Shown piece after piece: positions 16,348-25,618 of a stretch of DNA of 64,000 bases. Location of the stretch: the NCBI GenBank assembly GCA_902769535.1, contig CACXPH010000006.1:62001-126000 (forward strand), written 5' to 3'. The notes under the pieces are model-generated. The model had not been told where the DNA came from, made no database searches, and saw nothing but the letters and a program-made list of their open reading frames with translations. Position 1 is the stretch's first letter. Each line of letters begins with the position of its first letter. Both the position numbers and the translations under genes were made by a program. Source of the stretch: an uncultured Bacteroidales bacterium. GTDB lineage: Bacteria > Bacteroidota > Bacteroidia > Bacteroidales > Paludibacteraceae.

Positions 16348-17598
16348 ATGGCGAAAAAACAACAACAAGAAGTATGCAGTTTCTGCGGTCGTTCGATGCC
16401 CCATATGTTCACGGGCTTGGATGATGGAGTGCTGATTTGCAGCGAGTGTGTGGAAGAAGGGCATCGGATCATTTCCAATACTCCCAAAGCACGCCCGCTC
16501 AACAGCGATGAACTCACGGTGGACAATCTGCCCACACCGCAAAAAATATGTGATTTTCTTGACCAATATGTCATCGGCCAGGAGGAAGCAAAACGCTTCC
16601 TCTCGGTCGCTGTATATAACCATTACAAACGTGTACTGCAGGACAAAGGCGATGATGAGGTGGAGATAGAGAAGAGTAATATCCTGCTCGTCGGTTCGAC
16701 GGGAACGGGTAAGACCCTTCTTGCGCGTACCATCGCGAAAATGCTCAAGGTTCCTTTTGCCATCGGTGACGCTACTGCCTTGACCCAAGCAGGGTATGTA
16801 GGCGAAGATGTAGAGTCCCTGTTGGTACGCCTCTTGCAGGACGCCGATTACGATGTGAATAAGGCACAACGAGGCATCGTTTTTATCGATGAAATCGACA
16901 AGATCGCACGCAAATCCGAGAATATGTCCATCACCCGCGACGTGAGTGGCGAAGGTGTTCAGCAATCCTTACTGAAGATGCTCGAAGGCTCTATCGTCAA
17001 TGTCCCGCCTCAAGGTGGACGGAAACATCCGGATCAGGAACTGATACATGTCGATACGAAAAACATCCTCTTTATCTGCGGCGGTGCGTTCGACGGTATA
17101 GAGCGTAAAATCGCGCAGCGAATGCACACGCAGGTGATCGGTTTTTCTGCCCAGCAGGAGACGGAGCATGTGGATCAAGACAACCTGCTCCAGTATATCG
17201 CTCCGCAGGATCTCAAGTCCTATGGACTTATACCGGAGATAATCGGTCGTCTGCCGGTTCTGACGTATCTCAAACCGCTGAATCGTACTGCCCTGCGTAA
17301 TATCCTTACCGAGCCGAAGAATGCCCTAACCAAGCAGTATCAGAAACTACTGGCGATGGATAACGTCAAGCTCTCGTTCGACGATAACGCACTCGATTAT
17401 ATCGTGGATAAAGCGATTGAGTACAAACTCGGAGCGCGTGGCTTGCGTGGCTTGATGGAAACGGTGATGACCGATCTGATGTTTGACCTGCCTAACCGCA
17501 AACAGATGGGCACGCTGATTCCATTCAAGGTTACTAAGGATTATGCGCGCGAGAAATTGGAGAAAGCCGATTATGTGCGACTGAAGAATGCAGTGTAA
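16348..17598 (+). CDS. clpX: ATP-dependent Clp protease ATP-binding subunit ClpX
   Basis: 416 residues. The N-terminal zinc domain has Cys10, Cys13, Cys31 and Cys34 (CSFC ... CSEC). Walker A is GSTGTGKT at 116-123, the pore loop follows as GYVGEDVE, and Walker B is IVFIDEIDK near 177-185. The C-terminal part has [14 protein letters not shown]. ClpX unfolds tagged proteins and feeds them to ClpP; clpP is not in this window. It probably shares the secDF transcript, as no promoter is seen in the 27-base gap. Confidence 0.97.
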   Translation: MAKKQQQEVCSFCGRSMPHMFTGLDDGVLICSECVEEGHRIISNTPKARPLNSDELTVDNLPTPQKICDFLDQYVIGQEEAKRFLSVAVYNHYKRVLQDKGDDEVEIEKSNILLVGSTGTGKTLLARTIAKMLKVPFAIGDATALTQAGYVGEDVESLLVRLLQDADYDVNKAQRGIVFIDEIDKIARKSENMSITRDVSGEGVQQSLLKMLEGSIVNVPPQGGRKHPDQELIHVDTKNILFICGGAFDGIERKIAQRMHTQVIGFSAQQETEHVDQDNLLQYIAPQDLKSYGLIPEIIGRLPVLTYLKPLNRTALRNILTEPKNALTKQYQKLLAMDNVKLSFDDNALDYIVDKAIEYKLGARGLRGLMETVMTDLMFDLPNRKQMGTLIPFKVTKDYAREKLEKADYVRLKNAV

Positions 17599-17602
17599 AG
17601 AA

Positions 17603-17634
17603 AAACGCGGCTCGATGGAGTCGCGTTTATTTTT
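17603..17634. terminator. Terminator between clpX and the convergent DUF4270 gene
   Basis: AAACGCG-CTC (17603-17612) pairs with GAG-CGCGTTT (17618-17628), followed by ATTTTTG. The opposing gene stops at 17637. Confidence 0.75.
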
Positions 17635-17636
17635 GT

Positions 17637-19073
17637 CTAGAACCCGGAATAAACTAATTTCAGATTCAATCCGCTTGGGTGCTTAGCCGAGCGGATTTTT
17701 GTTGCCGATACGGTCTGCGCTTCCTTTACCGACGAGATGACCGAGGTTGAAGAAGAGGTAGTGGTTGTGACCACACTGACCGGAACCAGGCGTAACTCTA
17801 ACTGCTCCGGCACGTTACCTTGACGCAACTCATGCGTTAGCAAGGTGGCCAGATCGTAGGTGTAGTAATAGATCGTATTTCCTACGGAATCGGTACCCGA
17901 GGTCAACGAACTGACGATGGCGCAGGTATCGTTAGGTGTCATTTTGCCGGACAGGATAGTATCAGCCGCACTCTCTTTGACTAACAGCATGTACTGCGAC
18001 GGTTGCAACCAGTCATTGCGTGTCTTGTCAGCTGTTGCACCCGTGAACACATTCTCTACATCCACTTGCAGTTGCGCCAGATTGACGTACGGACGCTTGA
18101 TTAGCGTGTCGCCGTTTGCGTCTATGGACTCTATCAGATTCTCAATGATCTTGTTCTGCATCAGTTTTACGGGCAGCGACACGCGCGTGTAGATGCCTGC
18201 CGGAGCAACCGCATAGTTGTACAGATTCGAGTCTTTCTCCAGCGTCTGCAATAACGCGGACTTGTTCACATACTCAATGCGGTTCACGGTGCGCACCTCC
18301 GAGTTGGCATAGAAGGCCTTGATGTCGTTCACCGTCGTATCACGTCCCTGCTTGTCGTAGGAGAAATGGTAGTACACGCCTAATGCGATATCGCGGATAT
18401 AGAGTATGGTCGAACTACCGAAATCAGTCTCTATCAGCAAGCCTTTGAACTTCGTGTTAAAATCCTCCTGGGTGCTAAACTGACGAATAGCCGAGAAGCG
18501 TTTGAAGAAGTCCGAAGTGGAGTCCATCATCATCTTAACCATCGGTTCGTAGGTACCCGACGAATTGGCTACAGAGTCCATCTTCTCCGATGCCACAACA
18601 ATACGACGGTTACGCAGAATACTCTTCGTACGCGAGCAGTAATCGGATATGTTGATATCCGTCTTGTAAGTCTTGGCGTAGTTCAACTGTTTGCCGTCCA
18701 TCTCATAGACGTTGACGGAAAGCGGTGCGTTGTCATCTCCTACCCACGTCGTGTAGTGGAAATACAAGGCGATAGAATCGATCACGGCATTGTCCGGGTA
18801 TTGGAATCCTTCCGGACAGGTCAATTGCGTCAGGATCTCAGCACGCATCGTACCATAGTCTGTCTCTATCTCACCCAATAACATCGAATCGGGAAGCGAA
18901 ACGATGGCGGCACTTGAGTCGATACGAGACTGCAACTCAAACGTGTCCGATATAACCACAATACTGTCTGACGGCGCTAACACACCGCTTCCGGTCCCTG
19001 AATTATCGTCCTTACATGCCGTCCAGCAGCATGCGATAGACGCTAATAGACATATGATTCCTTTACTCTTCAC
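17637..19073 (-). CDS. DUF4270 family outer lipoprotein (478 aa)
   Basis: The lipoprotein signal ends CCWTAC (Cys near residue 20). The body shows the DUF4270 pattern: an early LLGEIETDYGTMRAEILTQL, then DSIALYFHY, repeated beta strands, and a terminal LNLKLVYSGF. The family is found in Bacteroidota beside the starch-synthase-like gene, as here, but its role is not established. It is leftward, starts 11 bases inside the end of the upstream gene, and is therefore translationally coupled. It ends at the clpX terminator. Confidence 0.85.
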   Translation of the reverse strand: MKSKGIICLLASIACCWTACKDDNSGTGSGVLAPSDSIVVISDTFELQSRIDSSAAIVSLPDSMLLGEIETDYGTMRAEILTQLTCPEGFQYPDNAVIDSIALYFHYTTWVGDDNAPLSVNVYEMDGKQLNYAKTYKTDINISDYCSRTKSILRNRRIVVASEKMDSVANSSGTYEPMVKMMMDSTSDFFKRFSAIRQFSTQEDFNTKFKGLLIETDFGSSTILYIRDIALGVYYHFSYDKQGRDTTVNDIKAFYANSEVRTVNRIEYVNKSALLQTLEKDSNLYNYAVAPAGIYTRVSLPVKLMQNKIIENLIESIDANGDTLIKRPYVNLAQLQVDVENVFTGATADKTRNDWLQPSQYMLLVKESAADTILSGKMTPNDTCAIVSSLTSGTDSVGNTIYYYTYDLATLLTHELRQGNVPEQLELRLVPVSVVTTTTSSSTSVISSVKEAQTVSATKIRSAKHPSGLNLKLVYSGF

Positions 19074-19908
19074 TTTCTTCTACCCCTATCAAGCTCTGAT
19101 AGAACTCCCACTGCCGCTTGCAGGCTGCCGTGAGGTCTTCTGTCTGCTCATAAGTCAATATCGGCTTATTCTTCGTCTCTGCGTAGTTAGCCACGCGCTG
19201 GTTTACTTTCGGTGTTGCATACACAATAGCATCCGCGAAATCAACGGCTAAGCGCATCAACTCTTCGTAACCAACCGGGAAACCGGCTATCGAGCGCACG
19301 TCGGTATTGCTGATACCGTCGATACGTAACTTGTCTGCAAACTTAGTCGGGAACGGTTTCTGATACTCATTATCATCCAGCATGACGACGATCTTGGCGT
19401 TTGCGAAAAACGGCTCGTCGTTGAACGCTTTCTTTAGATACAGCGGAACTAACGCACTGATCCAACCGGAGCAGAGAATGATATCCGGCGTCCAACGCAG
19501 TTTCTTCACGGTCTCAATCACGCCGCGCGCATAGAAAATAACGCGATCGTCATTATCCGCATATTCAACCCCATTCTCATCCGCTACACCTTTACGACGG
19601 CGGAACAGATCGTCATTGTCAATGAAATAAATCTGGATTCGTGCTGTCTGAATAGACGCCACTTTGATCAGCAACGGATGATCCGAATCCTCTATGATCA
19701 AGTTCATACCTGAGAGCCGAATCACTTCGTGAAGCTGGTTTCGACGCTCGTTGATTTCTCCAAACTTAGGCATGAACGTACGCGTCTCAAAACCATGACC
19801 TTGGAAGTACTCCGGAAGCTGACGATTAAGAAGACGAATAGGGGTCTCCTCCGCCAGATACGGGTATATCTCTTGTGAGATAAACAGGATACGTTTCGGC
19901 TCTTTCAT
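19063..19908 (-). CDS. Glycogen/starch synthase-like protein, N-terminal catalytic half only
   Basis: The start at 19908 (MKEPKRILFISQEIYPYLAE) is set by the promoter; 281 residues. It matches the first Rossmann domain of family GT5 glycogen synthases: ISQEIYPYL replaces the usual substrate loop, with LPEYFQGHGFETRTFMPKFG and PDIILCSGWISALVPLYLKK. The second GT5 domain (the nucleotide-binding half) is absent, which is normal for this short Bacteroidota form, so catalytic activity is uncertain. The gene is coupled to the DUF4270 lipoprotein. Confidence 0.85.
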   Translation of the reverse strand: MKEPKRILFISQEIYPYLAEETPIRLLNRQLPEYFQGHGFETRTFMPKFGEINERRNQLHEVIRLSGMNLIIEDSDHPLLIKVASIQTARIQIYFIDNDDLFRRRKGVADENGVEYADNDDRVIFYARGVIETVKKLRWTPDIILCSGWISALVPLYLKKAFNDEPFFANAKIVVMLDDNEYQKPFPTKFADKLRIDGISNTDVRSIAGFPVGYEELMRLAVDFADAIVYATPKVNQRVANYAETKNKPILTYEQTEDLTAACKRQWEFYQSLIGVEESEE

Positions 19909-19932
19909 AGGCAAATACACTTTTTCGCACTG

Positions 19933-19964
19933 CAAAATTACAAAAAAATTTTGATATATCCAAA
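19933..19964 (-). promoter_or_regulatory. Promoter for the starch-synthase-like gene
   Basis: Minus strand TTTG (19961-19964), 20-base spacer, TAATTTTG (19933-19940). It overlaps the rightward panC promoter. Confidence 0.8.
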
Positions 19965-19980
19965 AAAATCCTTAACTTTG
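19950..19980 (+). promoter_or_regulatory. Promoter for panC
   Basis: TTTG at 19950-19953, 19-base spacer, TAACTTTG at 19973-19980. It shares DNA with the divergent promoter, so the two may compete. Confidence 0.75.
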
Positions 19981-20010
19981 CACGTTTTTTTGAAAAAATA
20001 ACTAAAAAAT

Positions 20011-20871
20011 ATGCAAATACTAACAACAAAAGCAGACTTGCAAGCGACAGTAAAGGCTTGTAAACAAGCCGGACAGACGATTGGTCTAGTTCCGACGATG
20101 GGTGCGTTACACGAGGGTCACGCCTCGCTCGTGCGCCGTGCGGTAGAAGAGAATGACGTGTGCTTCGTTTCCGTCTTTGTGAACCCCACGCAGTTTAACA
20201 ACAAGGAAGATCTGGCGAAGTACCCGCGTAATATCGAGCGCGACGCGCAACTTCTCAGTTCTATCGGCGCACAATACGTGTTCGCGCCTACGCCCGAAGA
20301 GATGTATTCGGCCGAAGAGATGAACAGCACTTTTGCCTTCGATTTTGCCGGACTCGACCAAGTGATGGAGGGCAAGATGCGTCCCGGTCATTTCAACGGC
20401 GTTGTGCAAGTCGTAAGTCGACTCTTCTACCTTGTGCAACCCGACAGGGCCTATTTCGGCGAGAAAGATTTTCAGCAGTTAGCCATCATCCACCACATGG
20501 TAGAACGCAGTTCTATGGCAGGTACCTTTGGAAATCTGCAGATCATCGATTGTCCGATCGTACGCGAGGCATCCGGTTTGGCATTGTCCAGTCGTAACGA
20601 ACGTCTCTCGGCGTCCGAGAAAGAGACCGCATTGGCTATCTCCAAGACGCTTTTTGCTTCGTTGGAGTGGGCAAAAGAAGCAGATGCAACAGTTGCAGGT
20701 GTGCAGCAACGCGTGATTGATACGATCAATGCCGTTCCGGGACTAGAAGTGGAGTATTACGAGATCGTTGATCAGACGAGTTTACTGCCTACCGATACGT
20801 TCAACCACGCCATCGGTTGTGTGACGGTCTATTGTGGTCCTGTCCGCCTGATTGATAATATCAAATATTAA
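20011..20871 (+). CDS. panC: Pantothenate synthetase (pantoate-beta-alanine ligase)
   Basis: 286 residues, usual length. It joins pantoate and beta-alanine with ATP to make pantothenate, the precursor of coenzyme A. Motifs: LVPTMGALHEGHASLVRRA (HIGH-like), VSVFVNPTQFN, KYPRNIERD, MRPGHFNGVVQVVSRLF, YFGEKDFQQL and LALSSRNERLS. In Bacteroidota panC commonly lies divergent from the starch-synthase-like gene and beside panD; here panD is absent and pdxB follows after a repeat array. Confidence 0.96.
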   Translation: MQILTTKADLQATVKACKQAGQTIGLVPTMGALHEGHASLVRRAVEENDVCFVSVFVNPTQFNNKEDLAKYPRNIERDAQLLSSIGAQYVFAPTPEEMYSAEEMNSTFAFDFAGLDQVMEGKMRPGHFNGVVQVVSRLFYLVQPDRAYFGEKDFQQLAIIHHMVERSSMAGTFGNLQIIDCPIVREASGLALSSRNERLSASEKETALAISKTLFASLEWAKEADATVAGVQQRVIDTINAVPGLEVEYYEIVDQTSLLPTDTFNHAIGCVTVYCGPVRLIDNIKY

Positions 20872-20876
20872 ATCAT

Positions 20877-20909
20877 CAATCTCCAATCTCCAATCTTCAA
20901 TCTTCAATG
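20877..20909 (+). repeat. 7-bp tandem array between panC and pdxB, containing the pdxB start codon
   Basis: CAATCTC, CAATCTC, CAATCTT, CAATCTT, then CAATG. The ATG of pdxB (20907-20909) is the end of the fifth unit, so the array takes the place where a ribosome-binding site would be. Confidence 0.8.
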
Positions 20910-21872
20910 AAGATCGTCATCGACTCCCATATTCCGTTTATTGCTGAGGCTGTTCAAAACGAGTGGCCGGGTGTCTATATTTTCCCGATGAAATCGGAAG
21001 AAATAGATGCAAAAGCGGTGCGGGATGCCGATGTGCTTATTGTACGTACGCGTACGAAGATCAACGAGGCACTTTTGGCCGGTTCCAAGGTACAATTAGT
21101 CTGCACGGCTACCATCGGTTTTGACCATATAGATACCGCCTATTGCGAAGCACACGGTATTCGTTGGATGTCCTGCCCGGGTTGTAATGCCCAAGCCGTC
21201 TGCGATTATATCGAAGAAGCGCTTAACGAATTTCAAATTTCAAATTTCAAATTTCAAATCTCAAATATGCCGACCCTCGGTATCGTCGGAGTAGGTCACG
21301 TGGGTTCTAAGGTGGCGAAGATGGCAGAGAGAAAAGGCTATGAGGTGCTACTCAATGATCCACCGAAAGGAATAGGCGTTTCGCTCGATTTCATCGCACA
21401 AAAATGCGATATCATCACCTTCCACGTACCATTGGATGAGACCACGTATCACCTATGCGATGCGGCGTTCTTGTCTCAATGCAAACCCGGTGCGGTGATC
21501 ATCAATGCGGCACGAGGTGGGGTGGTGGATGAGAAGGCGCTGTTGGCTTCCGGCCATCCGTTTATCCTCGATACCTGGGAGAACGAACCGCACATTAACC
21601 CGGAGGTATTGGTCAAAGCCCGACTAGCCTCCATGCATATAGCCGGTTATAGCGTTGAGGGCAAGCGGAACGCCTCGCAGATGTGCCTGGATGCCGTTGC
21701 AGAGCAATTCGGGTTAAAACCCATCGACATTACGGAATTAGGTAATGACGTAATCACAACAAAAAAAGGAGATTCGGCGCCCGGATGGCTGAACCGAATC
21801 TCCGATTCTCTCAAAGCACAACCTACGGCTTTTGAGGCGCTGCGTACAGCTTATCCACTGCGCGAAGGATAG
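20907..21872 (+). CDS. pdxB: 4-phosphoerythronate dehydrogenase
   Basis: 321 residues. It oxidises 4-phosphoerythronate in the pyridoxal phosphate pathway. It starts MKIVIDSHIPFIAEAVQ; motifs are VRTRTKIN, CTATIGFDHID, the dinucleotide fold GIVGVGHVGSKVA, and DTWENEP. Just before the dinucleotide fold, at the domain crossover, lies FQISNFKFQISN encoded by a 7-bp repeat array (21229-21263). The C-terminal dimerisation domain is shorter than in E. coli PdxB. Its last 50 bases overlap the convergent peptidase gene. Confidence 0.93.
   Translation: MKIVIDSHIPFIAEAVQNEWPGVYIFPMKSEEIDAKAVRDADVLIVRTRTKINEALLAGSKVQLVCTATIGFDHIDTAYCEAHGIRWMSCPGCNAQAVCDYIEEALNEFQISNFKFQISNMPTLGIVGVGHVGSKVAKMAERKGYEVLLNDPPKGIGVSLDFIAQKCDIITFHVPLDETTYHLCDAAFLSQCKPGAVIINAARGGVVDEKALLASGHPFILDTWENEPHINPEVLVKARLASMHIAGYSVEGKRNASQMCLDAVAEQFGLKPIDITELGNDVITTKKGDSAPGWLNRISDSLKAQPTAFEALRTAYPLREG
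21229..21263 (+). repeat. 7-bp array in frame within pdxB
   Basis: Four AATTTCA units and one AATCTCA. Since 7 and 3 share no factor, the peptide repeats every 7 residues (FQISNFK). It lies between conserved domains. Confidence 0.85.
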
Positions 21873-23781
21873 GATCGATAGACGGCGCCTCTCCTACGGC
21901 TTCAATCATCCATTGTTTAGGCGTTAGACGTCCTAACTTATATATTCGTGCATACTCCTGCGCGAACTCCATTTGGTTAGCGCTCTGCGCCAGATGTTCC
22001 TCTAATTGGAACTGTACGATATGACCCAACGGATAATTGGGTAAGTACATCGGTGCATTCACCATGTGACTGTAAACAGCTAACAGGATGCAGTCATGTT
22101 CACCTAAAACGGGTTCGTAATACTGATTCCAAATCGCTTTGGCTATAGACAAGGTAGCTTCGCATAGTTCTTTGGCGTTTGCCTTTGGATGTGCGTAGAT
22201 CCACTGCCACATGCTCATATCTACCAGACTCACACCCATGATCTCGTACATCGACCAGAACTGATCCAGCACTTCGTTCGGGTCGTTGATACCATTGCCC
22301 ATTTTAGCACCCGGCAATAACTGCAAGTCTCTGTGTTGCCACAGGAATGCCGAGGCTTCGGTATAAGCCGTGTTGGGTACGCCGGACAGCATATAATGGT
22401 CGATGAAATACATGTCTAGCACCTGTTCTACACAGTGACCGAACTCATGGACGGCGATGTTATAGCCCTTATAATCCATGCCGGAAGCCGGAATACGGGT
22501 GCGCAGGCGTGCATCTTCCTTTCGTCCCATACACGGCCAGGCGTGACCGGAACCACGTGCAGGTTCTACCGCAATATGACGGGCGATGTTTCGTGCGTCT
22601 TCGGCATAGAAACCCATCTGTTGCAACATTCGCGGCATGTCGGCTGCAAACGCATTAGCATCCGGATATAGATTCCTTGTCTGTGCGGTCAGTTCGTCCT
22701 CATTGAGAGACGCACGGGCTTTGAAACCATCGTACCAGATGTCGTACGGACGTAAGTCCCGACCTAAGCGCTCGCGGATAGTTCCGGCGACCTTAGCCAC
22801 TTGTTCCGATCCCACCAAAGCCCGGAATAGGCTGTCTAAGTCGGCTGCAGGGATCTCTACACCGCCTTCGAAATTGCGGATGATACCCGTCGGCATCGTC
22901 GGGCAGTACGGGTCCTCTGCGAAGTACGCATGCGCGATATCTAATATTTTCTCATAGCGCGTGTACGGTTCGCTCTTCGATGCATCCGAATAGGGTTTCC
23001 AGACAAAATCGGCGCCGTTGATAGCTTGCTGCGGAATGGTCTGGTCAACGATGCGTTGCATCACCTGATAAATCATCTCCTGCTTCTCCTGTCCGTCTTC
23101 CTTAGCATACTGCGCCTTCAGTTCATCGCGTAGGTTCCAGTGGCTGAGCAGCACTTTGTCTTCATCCCATAATTGGCGTCCGTCCTCCGTGCGCAGGTTG
23201 CCCATGTAGATGTTATAGTCGGCGATATAGTTCTCCGCATCGGCATTGGCTTGCGCTATTTGCCTGTTGACCTCGGCAGGTACACGGGCTGTGAACACGT
23301 CTCCCATGCGGGCATACGCCCACTCCTGTCGCGTCCAGTTCTTGCCTAACGTGTTTTTCTCCTCCAGCGTGTAGTGCGGGAAGTTCATGATGGTGATGAA
23401 CGCCAGTTTATTAGCGAACATATCGTCCGAGAAATGCGCCAACGGACTGTAACCGGACATGATCCAGTCGGCCGATTCGGGTTCGGATGTGTTCGTTAAC
23501 TGAGTCGGACGGAGAAGTTCTACGGTCAGCATGTCTGCCGACTCAAACATCTTCTCAAAGATACGACTCAGTGACTCAAAGAGCGCCTGACGTGCACTGT
23601 CTGTCGTGCAATAATAGTCAGCAACTAACTGGTCGAACGCTTCTTGCGATCCGTCTTCTGCAGTCCATAGTGCGGCAGCTTGCTGCACACCGAGAGGTGC
23701 AGATTCATACGATTTCATCGAGGTTTTTGAAGAACATGCGGCTAACATAACACAGCCTAAGAGGATTAGTTTGACTTTCAT
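21823..23781 (-). CDS. Lipoprotein zinc metallopeptidase, M2/M3-like (652 aa)
   Basis: A lipoprotein signal ends VMLAAC (Cys near 16). The mature protein is mainly helical, as in angiotensin-converting-enzyme and oligopeptidase families. The zinc site is HEFGH in IAVHEFGHCVEQVLDM, with TAYTEASAFLW about 25 residues later giving the third Glu ligand. This suggests an envelope-anchored peptidase acting on peptides outside the cytoplasm; substrates are unknown. The 3' end overlaps pdxB by 50 bases in the opposite direction. The promoter lies at 23802-23833. Confidence 0.85.
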   Translation of the reverse strand: MKVKLILLGCVMLAACSSKTSMKSYESAPLGVQQAAALWTAEDGSQEAFDQLVADYYCTTDSARQALFESLSRIFEKMFESADMLTVELLRPTQLTNTSEPESADWIMSGYSPLAHFSDDMFANKLAFITIMNFPHYTLEEKNTLGKNWTRQEWAYARMGDVFTARVPAEVNRQIAQANADAENYIADYNIYMGNLRTEDGRQLWDEDKVLLSHWNLRDELKAQYAKEDGQEKQEMIYQVMQRIVDQTIPQQAINGADFVWKPYSDASKSEPYTRYEKILDIAHAYFAEDPYCPTMPTGIIRNFEGGVEIPAADLDSLFRALVGSEQVAKVAGTIRERLGRDLRPYDIWYDGFKARASLNEDELTAQTRNLYPDANAFAADMPRMLQQMGFYAEDARNIARHIAVEPARGSGHAWPCMGRKEDARLRTRIPASGMDYKGYNIAVHEFGHCVEQVLDMYFIDHYMLSGVPNTAYTEASAFLWQHRDLQLLPGAKMGNGINDPNEVLDQFWSMYEIMGVSLVDMSMWQWIYAHPKANAKELCEATLSIAKAIWNQYYEPVLGEHDCILLAVYSHMVNAPMYLPNYPLGHIVQFQLEEHLAQSANQMEFAQEYARIYKLGRLTPKQWMIEAVGEAPSIDPILRAVDKLYAAPQKP

Positions 23782-23801
23782 ACGAACTGATTTTTACGCT
23801 G

Positions 23802-23833
23802 CAAAATTACACTTTTTTTTGCATATATGCAAA
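23802..23833 (-). promoter_or_regulatory. Promoter for the M2/M3-like peptidase
   Basis: Minus strand TTTG (23830-23833), 20-base spacer, TAATTTTG (23802-23809). Overlaps the proS promoter on the other strand. Confidence 0.8.
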
Positions 23834-23849
23834 TTTTTTCGTACCTTTG
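23818..23849 (+). promoter_or_regulatory. Promoter for proS
   Basis: TTTG at 23818-23821, 20-base spacer, TACCTTTG at 23842-23849. Confidence 0.8.
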
Positions 23850-23864
23850 CACCCGATTTTCGCA

Positions 23865-23899
23865 AATCATAAATTTGAAATCATAAATTTGAAATATTA
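23865..23899 (+). repeat. 7-bp tandem array in the proS leader
   Basis: AATCATA, AATTTGA, AATCATA, AATTTGA, AATATTA: five units, 35 bases. The ATG (23901-23903) falls inside what would be the sixth unit (AATGGCA). The word AATCATA recurs before gcvH and, in the same sense, inside the GH9 gene. Confidence 0.8.
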
Positions 23900-23900
23900 A

Positions 23901-25415
23901 ATGGCAAATTTTCAGAAATTGACTCCTCGTTCGGAGGATTATTCAAAGTGGTACAACGAGTTGGTGGTAAAGGCTGACTTGGCGGAGCAGAGTGCGGTGC
24001 GCGGATGTATGGTAATCAAGCCGTATGGCTATGCTATCTGGGAGACGATTCAAGCGGAACTGGATCGTCGTTTTAAGGAGAAAGGTGTGAAGAATGCCTA
24101 TTTCCCCTTGCTGATCCCGAAATCGTTCTTGAGCCGTGAGGCGGAGCACGTAGAGGGTTTTGCTAAGGAGTGCGCGGTTGTAACCCACCATCGTCTGATG
24201 AACGACCCGAACGGTAAGGGTGTAGTGGTGGATCCGGAGGCTAAACTGGAGGAAGAGCTCATCATCCGTCCGACTTCAGAGACCATCATCTGGTCCACCT
24301 ATAAGAATTGGATCTCGTCTTATCGCGATCTGCCGATCTTGTGCAACCAGTGGTGTAACGTGATGCGTTGGGAGATGCGTACACGTCTGTTCCTGCGTAC
24401 GGCTGAGTTCCTCTGGCAAGAGGGCCATACGGCGCATGCTACCAAGGAAGAAGCGGAAGACTACGCACGTCAGATGCTCGATGTCTATGCAGACTTCGCG
24501 CAGAACGTGATGGCTATTCCGGTAGTGAAGGGTGTGAAGAGTCCGAACGAGCGTTTTGCCGGTGCACTCAATACGTATTGTATTGAAGCGATGATGCAGG
24601 ACGGTAAGGCGCTGCAGGCCGGTACGAGTCACTTCCTCGGCCAGAATTTCGCCAAGTCCTTCGACGTGACTTACCTCACCAAGGAGAATAAATACGAGTA
24701 TGTATGGGCTACTTCATGGGGTGTTTCGACGCGTCTGATGGGTGCACTCATCATGACCCACTCCGATGATAACGGACTCGTTCTGCCACCGCATCTGGCG
24801 CCGATCCAAGTGGTTATCGTGCCAATCTTCAAGAAAGAGGAAGACCTCGCTAAACTGATGGTTAAACTCAACCCGATAGCCGACCAACTCAAGGCACTCG
24901 GTATCCGCGTCAAGGTAGATACGGATGAGAAATATACGCCGGGCTATAAGTTTGCGGATTATGAGTTGAAGGGTGTGCCGGTTCGTCTTGCAATGGGTGG
25001 TCGTGATCTGGAGAACAACACGATTGAGATTGCACGTCGTGATACGCAGACCAAAGAGACGATTTCTCTCGATGGAATCGTGGAAATCGTGAAGAATCTG
25101 CTCGAGGAAATCCAGAAGAATCTGCTTACCAAAGCCCTCAATTTCCGTGTAGCTAATACGCGTGAGGTGAACAGCTACGATGAGTTCAAAGAGGAGTTGA
25201 AGAAAGGCGGCTTCCTGTTGGCTCATTGGGATGGTACGCCGGAGACCGAGCAGCGTATCAAAGATGAGACGAAAGCGACTATCCGTTGTATCCCATTGCA
25301 GGATCTGGCGGATGGCACGAATGCGGATATCATCGCGCGTGCAAATGAGCCCGGAACGTGTATGGTTACCGGCAAACCTTCTGCCGGCCGTGTCGTTTTC
25401 GCACTCAACTACTAA
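23901..25415 (+). CDS. proS: Prolyl-tRNA synthetase (archaeal/eukaryote-type, ProS type 3)
   Basis: 504 residues. It charges tRNA-Pro. Class II motifs: [40 protein letters not shown] (motif 2), [27 protein letters not shown] and [17 protein letters not shown] (motif 3). The C-terminal anticodon-binding part ends VVFALNY, a Tyr terminus typical of this type, and there is no editing insert. It is preceded by a 35-base repeat array and followed by the tRNA-Met promoter. Confidence 0.96.
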   Translation: MANFQKLTPRSEDYSKWYNELVVKADLAEQSAVRGCMVIKPYGYAIWETIQAELDRRFKEKGVKNAYFPLLIPKSFLSREAEHVEGFAKECAVVTHHRLMNDPNGKGVVVDPEAKLEEELIIRPTSETIIWSTYKNWISSYRDLPILCNQWCNVMRWEMRTRLFLRTAEFLWQEGHTAHATKEEAEDYARQMLDVYADFAQNVMAIPVVKGVKSPNERFAGALNTYCIEAMMQDGKALQAGTSHFLGQNFAKSFDVTYLTKENKYEYVWATSWGVSTRLMGALIMTHSDDNGLVLPPHLAPIQVVIVPIFKKEEDLAKLMVKLNPIADQLKALGIRVKVDTDEKYTPGYKFADYELKGVPVRLAMGGRDLENNTIEIARRDTQTKETISLDGIVEIVKNLLEEIQKNLLTKALNFRVANTREVNSYDEFKEELKKGGFLLAHWDGTPETEQRIKDETKATIRCIPLQDLADGTNADIIARANEPGTCMVTGKPSAGRVVFALNY

Positions 25416-25463
25416 ACTCAATAGCGGCTTTTTAGTAGAAAAATGCAAAAAAATGCAAAAAAA

Positions 25464-25495
25464 TTTGGCTATGTCAAAAAAAAGCAGTACTTTTG
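25464..25495 (+). promoter_or_regulatory. Promoter for tRNA-Met
   Basis: TTTG at 25464-25467, 20-base spacer ending AAAAGCAG, TACTTTTG at 25488-25495. AGCAG subgroup. Confidence 0.8.
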
Positions 25496-25515
25496 CACCC
25501 GCTTTTGAGTTTTGA

Positions 25516-25592
25516 GGCGGGATAGCTCAGCTGGTTAGAGCGCATGATTCATAATCATGAGGTCCCCAGTTCAATCCTGGGTCCCGCTACCA
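25516..25592 (+). tRNA. tRNA-Met (anticodon CAT)
   Basis: 77 bases with CCA encoded. Acceptor GGCGGGA pairs with TCCCGCT, the D arm is AGCTCAGCTGGTTAGAGC, the anticodon stem-loop has loop TTCATAA with CAT, and the T arm CCCAGTTCAATCCTGGG is intact. CAT could also mark an Ile tRNA whose C34 is modified to lysidine. The acceptor stem lacks the 1-72 mismatch of initiator tRNA, though the G1-U72 pair is weak, so elongator Met is preferred. Confidence 0.9.
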
Positions 25593-25618
25593 GAAACGTC
25601 CTTAGGGGCGTTTCTTTG
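25593..25618 (+). terminator. Terminator after tRNA-Met
   Basis: GAAACG-CC (25593-25601) pairs with GG-CGTTTC (25605-25614), followed by TTTG. Confidence 0.65.

Noticed and set aside
19063..19908. The short starch-synthase-like gene as a truncated pseudogene
   Set aside because: The half-length form next to a DUF4270 lipoprotein is a common arrangement in Bacteroidota and the frame is intact and coupled to its neighbour.
25516..25592. Initiator tRNA or lysidine-type tRNA-Ile for the CAT tRNA
   Set aside because: No 1-72 mismatch or run of three G-C pairs in the anticodon stem as in initiators. The Ile alternative cannot be fully excluded without comparison.
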